From Rhodococcus sp. IITR03 (GTDB taxonomy: Bacteria > Actinomycetota > Actinomycetes > Mycobacteriales > Mycobacteriaceae), in assembly GCA_001017865.1 (NCBI GenBank), contig LATQ01000001.1, positions 117,277 to 140,994 of the forward strand: a stretch of DNA of 23,718 bases, given 5' to 3'. The number at the start of each line of letters is the position of its first letter. Positions within the stretch are counted from its first letter, which is position 1. Shown piece after piece: positions 1-8,412 of the stretch. A model generated the notes under the pieces. That model was given only the letters and a program-made list of their open reading frames with translations. It did no database searches and was not told the DNA's origin. Position numbers and translations under genes: made by a program.

Positions 1-247
1 AGCGAACCGAACCCGTCGACGGCCTCGGCGAGGAGGGTGTCCCAGTCGGCGGACTCGACGACGTTGGCACGCACGGCCCGGGCGACGTCGCGGCCACCGA
101 GCTTCTCGGCGGCGGCGGTGGCGGCATCGAGGTCGAGGTCGCCGATCACGACGCGAGCGCCGGCGTCGACGAACTCCTGCGCGATGGCGAAGCCGATTCC
201 CTGAGCGCCACCGGTGATCACGCAGTGCGGTTCTCCAACAGAGACAT
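1..247 (-). CDS. SDR-family dehydrogenase, N-terminal part (frameshifted, runs off the window)
   Basis: Only the first ~82 residues lie in the window; the gene continues past position 1. The ATG at 247 is preceded by an AAAGGA-type ribosome binding site 7 bases upstream. Residues MSLLENRTA are followed by a TGA at 220-218; shifting frame at ~221 gives VITGGAQGIG, the Rossmann TGxxxGxG cofactor motif, then an alternating beta/alpha pattern with VVIGDLD, where the acidic residue suggests NAD(H) preference. One G missing from GCGGTG explains the break. The family oxidises or reduces hydroxyl/keto groups; the catalytic Ser-Tyr-Lys lie outside the window, so the substrate cannot be inferred. It is divergent from the acyl-CoA dehydrogenase at 414 and may share its control region. 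Family assignment is firm, function unknown. Confidence 0.8.
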
Positions 248-359
248 CTACGATTCCTTTCGGCGGGGCTCGGGACGGCCCCCAGACAAGTCGATGCTCC
301 GAATATAACGGCGATCCGGCCCGCGGAACGGTCTCGATCCATCGACAATGCCTATACGG

Positions 360-373
360 GAATGGCGCCATTC
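360..373. promoter_or_regulatory. 14-bp perfect palindrome, candidate operator
   Basis: GAATGGCGCCATTC is a perfect palindrome ending 40 bases before the acyl-CoA dehydrogenase ATG at 414. The flanks ATACG/GTAT extend the dyad imperfectly by one offset base. A -10-like TATACG lies at 353-358, which would put transcription initiation inside the palindrome, a typical repressor position. A TetR-family repressor is a plausible ligand, but no regulator gene is adjacent in the window. Confidence 0.5.
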
Positions 374-413
374 GTATTGGACACCTCCCGGCGGCCGCAC
401 GAAGGTTGTAGAC

Positions 414-1598
414 ATGACACTCTCCATCCCGGCCCCCGAGGTCGACGAAGACGACTTCCGCGAGATCCTCGCGCAGACCCGCGCGTTCGTGCGCAACGTG
501 GTCGTGCCGCGCGAGCAGGAGATCGCCGAGACCAATGCGATTCCCGAGGACATCCGCCAGGCCGCGAAGGACATGGGCCTGTTCGGATACGCCATCCCGC
601 AGGAGTGGGGCGGCCTCGGCCTGAATCTGCAGCAGGACGCGGAACTCGCGATGGAGCTGGGTTACACGACCCTGTCGCTGCGCTCGATGTTCGGCACCAA
701 CAACGGCATCGCCGGCCAGGTGCTCGTCAACTTCGGCACCGACGAGCAGAAGAAGCAGTGGCTCGAGGGCATCGCCTCCGGCGAGGTCGTCGCCTCCTTC
801 GCCCTCACCGAGCCGGGCGCCGGCTCGAACCCGTCGGGTCTGCGCACCAAGGCCGTGCGCGACGGTGACGACTGGGTGATCACCGGCGAGAAGCGGTTCA
901 TCACCAACGCGCCGCTGGCGAACCTGTTCGTCGTGTTCGCCCGCACCCGTCCGGCGGACGAGAACGGCACCGGCATCGCGGTCTTCCTCGTCCCCGCCGA
1001 CACTCCCGGCCTGACGGTGGGCAACAAGGACGCGAAGATGGGCCAGGAAGGCGCCTGGACCGCCGACGTGCACTTCGACGGGGTGCGTGTGCCGAACTCC
1101 GCTCTCGTCGGCGGCAGCGAGGACGTCGGCTACAAGGCGGCGATGGTCTCGCTCGCCCGTGGTCGCGTGCACATCGCCGCGCTGTCGGTCGGCCAGGCCC
1201 AGCGGGCGCTCGACGAATCGGTGGCCTATGCGGCCGCGGTGACCCAGGGCGGCACTCCCATCGGCAACTTCCAGTTGGTGCAGGCGATGATCGCCGATCA
1301 GCAGACCGGTGTGATGGCCGGCCGTGCCCTCGTCCGCGACGCCGCGAAGGCGTGGGTGGAGGAGACCGACCGCCGCATCGCACCGTCGGTCGCGAAGCTG
1401 TTCTGCACCGAGATGGTCGGCAAGGTCGCCGATCTCGCGGTGCAGATCCACGGTGGCAGCGGCTACATGCGCGAGGTCGCCGTCGAGCGGATCTACCGCG
1501 ACGTGCGTCTGCTGCGTCTGTACGAGGGCACCAGTGAGATCCAGCGTCTGATCATCGGCGGCGGACTCGTCAAGCAGGAACAGAAGAAGAACTCCTGA
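414..1598 (+). CDS. acyl-CoA dehydrogenase (394 aa, intact)
   Basis: FAD-dependent alpha,beta-dehydrogenation of an acyl-CoA, passing electrons to ETF. The ATG at 414 is chosen over upstream in-frame starts because GAAGG sits 8 bases before it and the preceding 22 residues look non-coding. Features: N-terminal helical domain (~1-125); FAD/substrate motif [14 protein letters not shown] (~129-142) and WVITGEKRFITNA (~154-166); C-terminal helical domain with QIHGGSGYMRE (~344-354) and RLYEGTSEIQRLIIG (~368-382). Glu371 in EGTSEIQ is at the usual catalytic-base position of short/medium-chain enzymes. The length is typical and the frame is unbroken. It is apparently monocistronic: a divergent SDR lies upstream and hairpins downstream. 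Chain length or branching of the substrate is not readable. Confidence 0.93.
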   Translation: MTLSIPAPEVDEDDFREILAQTRAFVRNVVVPREQEIAETNAIPEDIRQAAKDMGLFGYAIPQEWGGLGLNLQQDAELAMELGYTTLSLRSMFGTNNGIAGQVLVNFGTDEQKKQWLEGIASGEVVASFALTEPGAGSNPSGLRTKAVRDGDDWVITGEKRFITNAPLANLFVVFARTRPADENGTGIAVFLVPADTPGLTVGNKDAKMGQEGAWTADVHFDGVRVPNSALVGGSEDVGYKAAMVSLARGRVHIAALSVGQAQRALDESVAYAAAVTQGGTPIGNFQLVQAMIADQQTGVMAGRALVRDAAKAWVEETDRRIAPSVAKLFCTEMVGKVADLAVQIHGGSGYMREVAVERIYRDVRLLRLYEGTSEIQRLIIGGGLVKQEQKKNS

Positions 1599-1610
1599 TC
1601 TTTGCGGCGT

Positions 1611-1637
1611 GGTTCCGGAACGGGTACATCCGGAACC
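1611..1637 (+). terminator. inverted repeat, possible first terminator of the acyl-CoA dehydrogenase gene
   Basis: Perfect 9-bp arms GGTTCCGGA (1611-1619) and TCCGGAACC (1629-1637) flank a 9-base loop, starting 12 bases after the acyl-CoA dehydrogenase stop. There is no T-tract. It may act with the stronger hairpin at 1681 or be a protein-binding dyad. Confidence 0.4.
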
Positions 1638-1680
1638 GCGCCCGAAGCGATTCTCTCGAATCGCCTTCCATCGCATACGA

Positions 1681-1713
1681 AGAAACCCCCGGCATTCGAT
1701 GCCGGGGGTTTCT
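1681..1713. terminator. bidirectional hairpin terminator between convergent genes
   Basis: Perfect 15-bp arms AGAAACCCCCGGCAT and ATGCCGGGGGTTTCT surround a 3-base TCG loop. On the plus strand the stem ends GGGGGTTTCT; on the minus strand it gives the same sequence, so it can serve both the acyl-CoA dehydrogenase ending at 1598 and the acyl-CoA ligase whose stop is at 1724. Confidence 0.85.
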
Positions 1714-1723
1714 CGTGTGCGGG

Positions 1724-3378
1724 TCAGGAGATCGTCAGGCGCGATCGCAGATCGGTCTTGAGGATCTTGCCCGCGGCGGAGGTCGGCAGTGCGTCGACCA
1801 CCACCACTTCACGGATCTTCTTGTACGGCAGGACCCGTTCGGCGACGTACGCCTTCAGTTCCTCCGCGTCGGGCTCCTCGCCGGCGACGGGGACGACGAA
1901 GGCGACCGGCTCCTGACCGATCGCGCCCGCCTCCCGGCCGACGACCGCCGCGGTGGACACCTTCGGGTGGGTCACCAGGATCTCCTCGAGCTCACGCGGA
2001 TACACGTTGTAGCCCTTGTAGATCAACATGTCCTTCGCCCGGTCGGCGATGTACACGAATCCGTCGGCATCGCGGTAGGCGATGTCACCGGTGGCGAGCA
2101 GCCGTCGACGTACTGCTCCGCAGTGATCTCGGGGTGTCCGAGATATCCGTCGGTGACCTGCGGTCCGCGGATCCACAGTTCACCACGCTCCCCCTCGGGA
2201 AGGACGACGCCCGGATCGATCTGCGACCGGATCTCGAGCTCGGTGTCGAAGACCGGAAGGCCGACGCTGCCGAGGCGGTACTCCGAGTCGACGACGAGCG
2301 GCATCGCCGTGACGACGCAGGTGCCCTCGGTGAGCCCGTAGCCCTCCGCGATACGTGCGTTGGGGAAGGCGCGCTCGAGATTCTCGAGGGTCACGTGGTC
2401 GATCGGCGCGGCACCGGACGCCACGACCCGCACGCTCGACAGATCCCGAACCTCCACATCGGGGTGTTCGGCGAGCGCGTGCCACATGGCCGGGCTGCCG
2501 GTGATGTAGCTGGCCTCGTACCGCTCGATCAGCTCGAGCATGCGCCCCGGGTCGAACCGTCCCGCGAGCACCTGGGTCAGGCCGCACGCGAGAAGGAACG
2601 ACGTGTTGATCAGCGCGTGCGCGTGGAAGAGCGGGGACACCACGATCGTCGATCCGTGGCCCGGAACGACGCCGGCGATCTCCAGATCGTCGATCGGCTC
2701 GAGTAAGATCCGTCCGTCGACATCAGCGACCAGTTGATGCCCGGCCCGCCACGCGCACATCTGGGTGACGTTGCCGACGACGTTACGGTGCAGTACCCGA
2801 ACGCCCTTCGAAATGCCGGTCGTGCCACCGGTGTACGCGATGTGCGCAATGTCGTCCGGGCCGGTCACGACCGGTTCGAATGTCGTGGGACGTTCCTCCA
2901 GAGCATCGGCGAAGTGCACCGCGCCCGCCGCGGTGACCGCCGCGTCGGAGACGACGGCGATCAACCGGACACTCGTCCCCTCCGCGGCCCGCAGCAGCGT
3001 GTCCGATTGGGCGGACTGCGTGACCGCAACCGCCGCGGAGGTCTCCTCGATCTGGCGGCGCAGGCCCGGCTCGGGCTGGAGCGGATTGACCAGCGTGACC
3101 GCCGCTCCGACGCGGAGCGCGCCGTAGTAGGCGATGTGGAACTCGACGCAGTTACCGAGGTGCAGGAGCACCACGTCGCGGGCCCGCACCCCGGCCTCGT
3201 GGAGCACGCCGGCGAACTGCGCCGAGCGTGCGTCGAGGTCGTTGTAGGTGAGCACCCGGTCGCCGTCGATCACCGCGGGACGGTCGCCGTACACGGCGGC
3301 GAGGCTCGGTGCCCACACCGCCATCGTCGTCGCCGGGTACGACAGCCTGCCCTGTGCGAGGTCGGAAGCCGAGGTCAT
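1724..3378 (-). CDS. AMP-forming acyl-CoA synthetase / fatty-acid-CoA ligase (frameshifted, ~551 aa)
   Basis: Activates a carboxylic acid to its CoA thioester through an acyl-adenylate. The start is the ATG at 3378 (MTSASDLAQG), 14 bases after the upstream SDR stop. ANL-superfamily motifs appear in order: P-loop AYTGGTTGISKGV (~181-193; Gly where Ser is usual in YTSGTTG), GYGLTEGT (~346-353), ATGDIAYRDADGFVYIADR and KGYNVYPRELEE, and the C-terminal SAAGKILKTDLR with the catalytic Lys. The frame breaks at ~2101, between EQYVDG and LLATGDIAYRD: GACGGCTGCTC would be restored by one extra G (or by a 4-base unit encoding WL). Last gene of the MFS-thiolase-SDR-ligase arm. The substrate is unknown; an aliphatic or alicyclic acid is possible. 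Confidence 0.88.
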
Positions 3379-3392
3379 GGTCGACGCCCGGC

Positions 3393-4155
3393 TCAACGCG
3401 GTGCCATACGGATGGCGCCGTCGAGGCGAATGGTCTCGCCGTTGATGTAGCCGTTCTCGAGGATGTTCGTGGCCAACTGACCGAACTCGTCGGGGCGGCC
3501 GAGACGCGACGGGTTGGGCACGGTCGCCTCGAGCGACTTTCGGACGTCCTCGCGCAGGCGGGCGAGCAGCGGGGTGTCCATGATGCCGGGGGCGATGGTG
3601 TTGACGCGGATGCCCTTGCTGGCGAGGTCGCGTGCGGCGACGATCGTCATGCCGACGATGCCGGCCTTGGACGCCGAGTAATTGATCTGCCCGATCTGAC
3701 CCTCGAAGGCCGCGACGGAAGCCGTCATGACCACAGCGCCACGCTCGTCCTCGATGAGGTCGAGTTCGGCCATGCGCTCGGCACCGAGACGCAGCGCGTT
3801 GAACGAGCCGATGAGGTTGAGGCGGATCACGAACTCGAAGTCCTCGAGCGAACCGGCCTTGCCCTCCTTGTCGAGGACACGCATCTTGCGTCCGGCGCCG
3901 CGCAGTGCACGACACCGCGCAGGCCGCCGCGCTCGTGCGCGACGTCCAGTGCTGCCGCGAACTGCTCCGAATCGGTCACGTCGCCGGGAGCGAAGACGCG
4001 CCGTCGCCGAGTTCCTTGGCGATCTCCTCACCGTTCGAGCCGGGGAGGTCGATGAGGGTGACGTTGCCGCCGGCAGCCAGGACGCGACGTGCCGTGGCGA
4101 GGCCGAGACCGGACGCTCCGCCGGTGACGGCAACGGACAGACCCTTGAGTTCCAT
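3393..4155 (-). CDS. SDR 3-hydroxyacyl-CoA dehydrogenase, HSD17B10-like (two frameshifts, ~254 aa)
   Basis: NAD-dependent oxidation of 3-hydroxyacyl-CoA to 3-ketoacyl-CoA, beta-oxidation step 3. The ATG at 4155 has AAGGA 6 bases upstream. The N-terminus [22 protein letters not shown] carries the Rossmann motif, [12 protein letters not shown] follows, then [15 protein letters not shown] and [12 protein letters not shown] with catalytic Ser, Tyr and Lys, and the end [16 protein letters not shown]. These segments closely resemble human HSD17B10 (type II 3-hydroxyacyl-CoA dehydrogenase) from memory, including the C-terminal IRLDGAIRM. Two losses of one G break the frame: ~4001 (before [18 protein letters not shown] read as GCGTC) and ~3900 (in [18 protein letters not shown] read as GCGGC). 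Thiolase lies upstream and the ligase downstream. HSD17B10 homologs often act on branched 2-methyl-3-hydroxyacyl-CoA, hinting at a branched substrate. Confidence 0.88.
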
Positions 4156-4198
4156 GGTGTTTCCTTCGAATTCGTAGCAGCTTGGGTGATGAGCAGGA

Positions 4199-5327
4199 TC
4201 AGAGCAGTTCGAGGATGGTCGCGTTGGCCATGCCGCCGGCCTCGCACATCGACTGCAGGCCGTAACGGATGCCGTTGTCGCGCATGTGGTGCACGAGGCG
4301 GGTCATGAGGATCGCACCGGAGCCGCCGAGCGGGTGGCCGACACCGATCGCGCCGCCGAGCGGGTTGAGGCGGTCGGGCTTCGCGCCGGTCTCGACCTGC
4401 CATGCGAGCGGCACCGGTGCGAAGGCCTCGTTGATCTCGAAGGCGCCGATGTCGTCGATGGACAGACCGGAACGCTTGATGGCCTTCTCGGTGGCGGGGA
4501 TGGGGCCGGTGAGCATGACGACCGGGTCGTCGGCAGCGACGACGGCGGTGTGGATGCGGGCGAGCGGAGTCCAGCCTGGGCCGCGGCATATTCGCTGGTG
4601 GTGATGAGCAGGGCGCCGGCACCGTCCGAGATCTGCGAGGAGTTGCCGGCGTGGATCACGCCGTCCTCCTTGAAGACGGTCTTGAGCTTGGCGAGCGACT
4701 CGACGGTGCCGCCGCGGCGGATGCCTCGTCGGTGGCGAAGTCGCCGACCGGGGCGATCTGACCGGTGAACGCGCCCGCGTCGGTGGCGGCCGCGGACAGC
4801 TCGTGCGAGCGCAGCGCGTACTCGTCGAGCCGGGTGCGGGAGAAGCCCCACTTCTCGGCGATCATCTCGGCGCCGATGCCCTGGCTGAAGCCGCCGACCT
4901 CGAAGCGGTCGAGCACGTTCTGCGGGAAGTGCTGGCCGTCCTTGCTGGCGCTGCCCATGGGCACGCGGCTCATGGACTCGACACCACCGGCGATCACGAC
5001 GTCGTTCTGTCCGGAGATGACGGTCGCGGCGGCGAAGGACACCGCCTGCTGGCTCGATCCGCATGCCCGGTTGATGGTGGTGGCGGGAACGGTAACCGGC
5101 CATCCGGCCGCGAACACGGCGCTGCGCGAGACGATTCCGGCCTGGTCGCCGACCTGGCTCACGCAACCCCACTGGACGTCGTCGATCGTGGCGGGATCGA
5201 GTCCGGTTCGCTCGGCCAGTGCGGTCAGCACATGGGCGGACAGGTTGACGGGGTGGATCTCGGACAGTGCACCACCGCGACGTCCGATGGGGGAACGGAC
5301 GGCGTCGACGATCACGGCATCGCGCAT
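4199..5327 (-). CDS. acetyl-CoA acyltransferase (thiolase; two frameshifts, ~376 aa)
   Basis: Thiolytic cleavage of 3-ketoacyl-CoA. The ATG at 5327 ([15 protein letters not shown]) has AAAGGA 9 bases upstream; a longer in-frame start at 5432 would cover the palindromic control region and is rejected. Features: nucleophile Cys89 in [48 protein letters not shown] with the catalytic His, and C-terminal [11 protein letters not shown] with the second catalytic Cys. Frame breaks: ~4724 (GACGAGGGCATC read as GACGAGGCATC, before [13 protein letters not shown]) and ~4571 (GCTGGGACTCC read as GCTGGACTCC, before [10 protein letters not shown]). With two G restored the length is typical. A 43-base gap separates it from the SDR. 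The dyads in the 141-base leader suggest thiolase-SDR-ligase has its own promoter in addition to any read-through from the MFS gene. Confidence 0.9.
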
Positions 5328-5354
5328 GCGAATCGGTCCTTTGCTGTTGCGGGT

Positions 5355-5375
5355 CACGGTTGCCGGGCAACCGTG
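5355..5375. promoter_or_regulatory. 21-bp perfect dyad upstream of the thiolase gene, candidate operator
   Basis: Arms CACGGTTGCC (5355-5364) and GGCAACCGTG (5366-5375) are perfect reverse complements separated by one base, 28 bases upstream of the thiolase ATG. Such a long dyad with a 1-base centre fits a dimeric repressor site better than a terminator, although an 8-bp RNA stem with a 5-base loop is also possible. Confidence 0.55.
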
Positions 5376-5442
5376 GTGGGAGAAAAGACGACCGGCCGGG
5401 TGGTGGTCCTCACATTCGAGGAGACCATGCACCGCCGGTAGG

Positions 5443-5481
5443 GGAAAGTCTTTCCGCGGAAGCTTCCGTTAGGCGGAAGCT
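5443..5481. promoter_or_regulatory. cluster of overlapping palindromes at the MFS 3' end
   Basis: Four dyads are packed into 39 bases: GGAAAG-T-CTTTCC (5443-5455), TTCCGCGGAA (5452-5461), CGGAAGCTTCCG (5457-5468), and AGCTTCCG (5461-5468) with CGGAAGCT (5474-5481) around a 5-base spacer that contains the MFS stop codon (TAA at 5471-5469). The motif CGGAAGC occurs in both orientations, in direct copies at 5457 and 5474. This could be a multi-site operator for the thiolase operon or a terminator/attenuator for the MFS transcript. Confidence 0.5.
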
Positions 5482-6833
5482 ATGCCGAACTGGTCAGGCC
5501 GCGGCCGGATGAGCTTGCGGTCGCGTTCCGGGTTCGCCAGGAACAGAACCAGGATCGCAGCGAGCGCACCGAGTGCACCGATGACCTGGAAGGCCGTTGC
5601 GTAGCCCTCCGCCGCGGTCGCGGCGTTGTCGACGAGGACACCCGTGCCGTAGGGGGCGACGAGGCCGCCGACGGCCATCAAGGCGAGGAAGACACCCATC
5701 GTGCCGGCGGTCTGCTGCGGCGGGCACAGCTCGGAGATCGCGGCGTTGATCAGCGGGAACGCGATGGCACCGAAGCCGTAGCCGATGGAGACGACCGCGA
5801 CGGCCAGGGCCGGCGTACCGATGGACGGGAGGAAGACCAGGATGGCACCGCAGATGAGCACGCCGACGGCGGGCACGATGATCCGGACGACCCGCGAACG
5901 GTAACCCTTGGCGCTGAGACGGTCGGTGACCGTACCCGAGCTGATCATGAGGAACAGACCGATGATGGACGGCAGGGCGAACATCGAGCCGGCCTGCAGG
6001 GCGCTGTAGCCGAGGCCGACCTCGAAGTAGGACGGCAGCCAGGTCAGGACGACGGTGGTGAGCGCGTAGACGACCATGATCAGGATCGCGCAGCTGATGA
6101 ACGTGCGGGTGAGGAAGATCTTGCGCCACGGCACGGACGGTTCGGTCTGTGCAGCGGACGCGGAGGTCTCGGCGCCCTTGACGGCCTTGGTGGTGTAGGG
6201 GCCTTCCTTCCAGCCGAGGAGCCAGGAGCCCATCCAGACCGCTCCGAGGATCGACAGAGAGATCAGCGCGGCACGCCATCCCCACTCGACGGTGATGAAG
6301 GTCAGAACCGGGGCGAGGGCGATCTTCGCGACGGAGGCGGAACCGGCCAGGAAGGCGCCGGGCAGGCCACGCTTGGCCGGCGGGTGCCACGAGTACGCAG
6401 CGGTGTGCATGAGGGCCGAGCTCGGTCCTTCGGCGAGACCGAGCAGCATGCGGGTGACCACCAGCATCGCGAAGCTCGCGCTGACGACGAGCGGCAGCAT
6501 CACCACCGACCAGATCAGGCCGAGGGCCAGCAGGGCCCAGCGGAGGGTCAGGTACTTGTTCAGCGGCCCGGCGAAGAATCCGCCGACGGTGAATGTGACG
6601 AAGAACAGCGATCCGACCAGGCCGATCTGGGAGGAGCTCATGCCGAGCTCACGCGCCAGGGGCTGGGCGATGATGCCGAGGACGGCTTTGTCGGCGTAGT
6701 TGACGACGTAGAGGAAGATGACCAGGCCGGTCATGCTCCACGCGCGGCCGGGAGTCACGAGAGGCGCGCGACCCGTTTCAGCCGGTCCGCCCGGAGAACC
6801 CAATTTTTCGTGCACGATTTCGCCTGTAGTCAC
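5469..6833 (-). CDS. major facilitator superfamily transporter (454 aa, intact)
   Basis: Inner-membrane secondary transporter with about 12 hydrophobic segments. The GTG at 6833 (VTTGEIVHEKLG) is chosen because GAAGGG lies 7 bases upstream; the in-frame ATG at 6926 adds 31 residues with no site. Visible are the first helix (GLVIFLYVVNYADKAVLGI), an Arg/Gly-rich helix 4-5 region (VTRMLLGLAEGPSSALMH) and a central hydrophilic loop (~215-245, KEGPYTTKAVKGAETSAS). The overall look resembles ACS-family (anion:cation symporter) organic-acid carriers, by recollection rather than alignment. As first gene of an operon with acyl-CoA ligase, thiolase and 3-hydroxyacyl-CoA dehydrogenase, it probably imports the carboxylic acid those enzymes degrade. 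That is inference. Confidence 0.9.
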   Translation of the reverse strand: MTTGEIVHEKLGSPGGPAETGRAPLVTPGRAWSMTGLVIFLYVVNYADKAVLGIIAQPLARELGMSSSQIGLVGSLFFVTFTVGGFFAGPLNKYLTLRWALLALGLIWSVVMLPLVVSASFAMLVVTRMLLGLAEGPSSALMHTAAYSWHPPAKRGLPGAFLAGSASVAKIALAPVLTFITVEWGWRAALISLSILGAVWMGSWLLGWKEGPYTTKAVKGAETSASAAQTEPSVPWRKIFLTRTFISCAILIMVVYALTTVVLTWLPSYFEVGLGYSALQAGSMFALPSIIGLFLMISSGTVTDRLSAKGYRSRVVRIIVPAVGVLICGAILVFLPSIGTPALAVAVVSIGYGFGAIAFPLINAAISELCPPQQTAGTMGVFLALMAVGGLVAPYGTGVLVDNAATAAEGYATAFQVIGALGALAAILVLFLANPERDRKLIRPRPDQFGIASA

Positions 6834-6902
6834 TGAGAGTCCCTTCAGAACTCGGATGGGAGTCGACGGACGAATCCCCGTGGAATGCACCGCCGGTAAA
6901 AA

Positions 6903-6908
6903 TGTCAA
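6903..6908 (-). promoter_or_regulatory. candidate -35 element (TTGACA) for the MFS operon
   Basis: Reading leftward, positions 6908-6903 spell the perfect sigma-70 -35 hexamer TTGACA, 70 bases before the GTG start. The -10 at a 17-18 base spacing (about 6885-6880) is a poor match, as is common in actinobacteria, so the assignment is tentative. Confidence 0.4.
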
Positions 6909-6930
6909 GCCTGATGTCCCAGCCATTGAA

Positions 6931-6946
6931 CGTGAGCAAGCTCACG
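6931..6946. promoter_or_regulatory. 16-bp dyad, candidate operator for the divergent block
   Basis: Perfect arms CGTGAGC (6931-6937) and GCTCACG (6940-6946) flank an AA centre. The dyad lies 22 bases upstream of the leftward TTGACA and about 225 bases upstream of the CaiB ATG. It fits a dimeric helix-turn-helix regulator acting on the MFS promoter. No regulator gene is adjacent in the window. Confidence 0.5.
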
Positions 6947-7171
6947 ATTGGCAAAGTGCAGGAAGTGAACGAATCGATCACCAAAACCTATGACCCCTCA
7001 CAAGCCGCTCCACTCGCGGTCTGTACCCACCGGTGATATTGGTCTGCGCTAACCGTGGGATAGCCGATCGGTGCTGTTCCCGGGCGCGAGAGCTGGGGCA
7101 TGCTGACAGTGCATCCCCCGATTCGGGTCACCGCTGTACCCGACGAACCGCGACGAGAACAGGCGAGCAGC

Positions 7172-8412
7172 ATGAACTCCACCGCTTCCACCGACGAGCT
7201 GCCCTCGTCCACTGCGCCCCTCGCGGGAGTGCGCGTTGTCGAGGTGTCCAGCTTCGTGGCCGCGCCCCTGTGCGGCATGACCCTGGCCGCTCTCGGCGCG
7301 ACGTGATCCGTGTCGACCCGATCGGCCGCGCGCGACTACCGTCGCTGGCCGGTCACCGACGACAACGAGTCGATCTACTGGGCCGGCCTGAACAAGGGCA
7401 AGCGGTCGTTCGCAGCGGATTTCCGTAACCCGGACGCGCAGAACCTGATCCGCGACCTGATCATCGACGCGGGGGTGCTGGTCACCAACGCTGCCGGTCG
7501 CTCGTGGCTCGACTACGACGAGCTCGCCGCGATCCGCCCCGACCTGATCCACGTGCAGGTCCTCGGCCGCGCCGACGGCACGGGCGCCGTCGACTACACC
7601 GTCAACGCCGCCGCCGGCTTCCCGCAGGTCACCGGCGCCGAGAACGTCTCGACCCGGTCAACCACGTGCTGCCCGCCTGGGACGTCTCGTGCGGCCTGTA
7701 CGCCGCGTTGTCGGTCGCCTCGGCCGTCTACCGCCGCGAGATCACCGGTGCAGGAACGAAAGTCGTACTCCCCCTCGAGGACGTCGCGTTCGCGACCGTC
7801 GGCAACCTCGGCTACATCGCCGAGGCCCAGCTCGGCCGCCCCGTCCGGGAGAAAGTCGGCAACTCCGTCTACGGCACATACGGCGCCGACTTCGCCACCA
7901 GTGACGGCGCACGCTTCATGCTCGTCGCGCTCACGCCGCGGCACTTCCGCGACCTCACCGAGCTCACCGGTACCGCCGAGGCCGTGGCCGCACTCGAATC
8001 CGCCCTGGGCGTCGACTTCCGCGACGAGGGCACCCGGTTCGAACACCGCCACGTGCTGAACAGCCTGTTCGGCGCCTGGTTCTCGCGCCACACCGCCGAC
8101 GAGGTCGAGACGGCGCTCGGTGGTACCTCGGTCCTGCACGAGCGCTACCGCACCTTCGCCGAACTCGCCGCCGACCCGCGCGTGACCGACAACCCGATGT
8201 TCCACAAGCTCGACCAGCCGCGCATCGGCAGCTACCACGCCCCGAGCACCCCGATGTCCTTCGACGGCTGCTACCCCGAGGTCCGCCCCGCGCCGGCCAA
8301 CGGCGACGACACCGCCGAGGTGCTCACCGAACATCTCGGGCTGACCGACGACGAGGTCGACGCCCTCGCAGCTTCCGGCACCATCCGCATCTCCCAGAAA
8401 GAGCCCGCATGA
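7172..8412 (+). CDS. CaiB/BaiF-type (class III) CoA-transferase (three frame breaks, ~414 aa)
   Basis: Transfers CoA from a donor thioester to a free carboxylate through an enzyme-aspartyl mixed anhydride. The ATG at 7172 gives MNSTASTDELPS then GVRVVEVSSFVAAPLCGMTLAALGA, the family N-terminus. Further on: YRRWPVTDDNESIYWAGLNKGKRS, DLIIDAGVLVTNAAGRSWLDYDEL, LIHVQVLGRADG, and HVLPAWDVSCGLYAAL, whose Asp fits the catalytic position. Breaks: ~7300 (GCGGACGTG read as GCGACGTG, making a TGA), ~7325 (net two bases missing before DYRRWPV), and ~7650 (TCGGACCC read as TCGACCC before DPVNHVLPAWD). The stop overlaps the next gene's start (ATGA). The substrate is unknown; alongside the ligase it gives this locus a second activation route. 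Confidence 0.87.

Larger units (their letters stand above)
6834..7171. other. divergent intergenic control region (338 bp)
   Basis: No credible gene is seen here. It separates the leftward MFS-thiolase-SDR-ligase arm from the rightward CaiB-acyl-CoA dehydrogenase arm, so it should hold both promoters. A consensus -35 and a 16-bp dyad are listed separately; both lie on the MFS side. I see no equally clear promoter for the CaiB gene, whose ribosome binding site (AGGCGAGCAGC before ATG) is also weak. Confidence 0.6.

Noticed and set aside
2023..3915. 630-codon reading that fuses the SDR region to the acyl-CoA ligase
   Set aside because: The N-terminal part before the ATG at 3378 is an Arg/His/Pro-rich wrong frame of the SDR. 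A genuine fusion would show SDR motifs in the same frame, which it does not.
3390..5327. Possibility that thiolase and SDR are true pseudogenes
   Set aside because: Each break is a single G deficit, catalytic residues on both sides are intact, there are no in-frame nonsense substitutions, and the same error type occurs across unrelated genes.
7295..7312. Programmed frameshift or selenocysteine-type recoding at the TGA in the CaiB gene
   Set aside because: No slippery heptamer or downstream structure is seen, the gene has two further breaks, and a missing G in GCGGAC explains the TGA.
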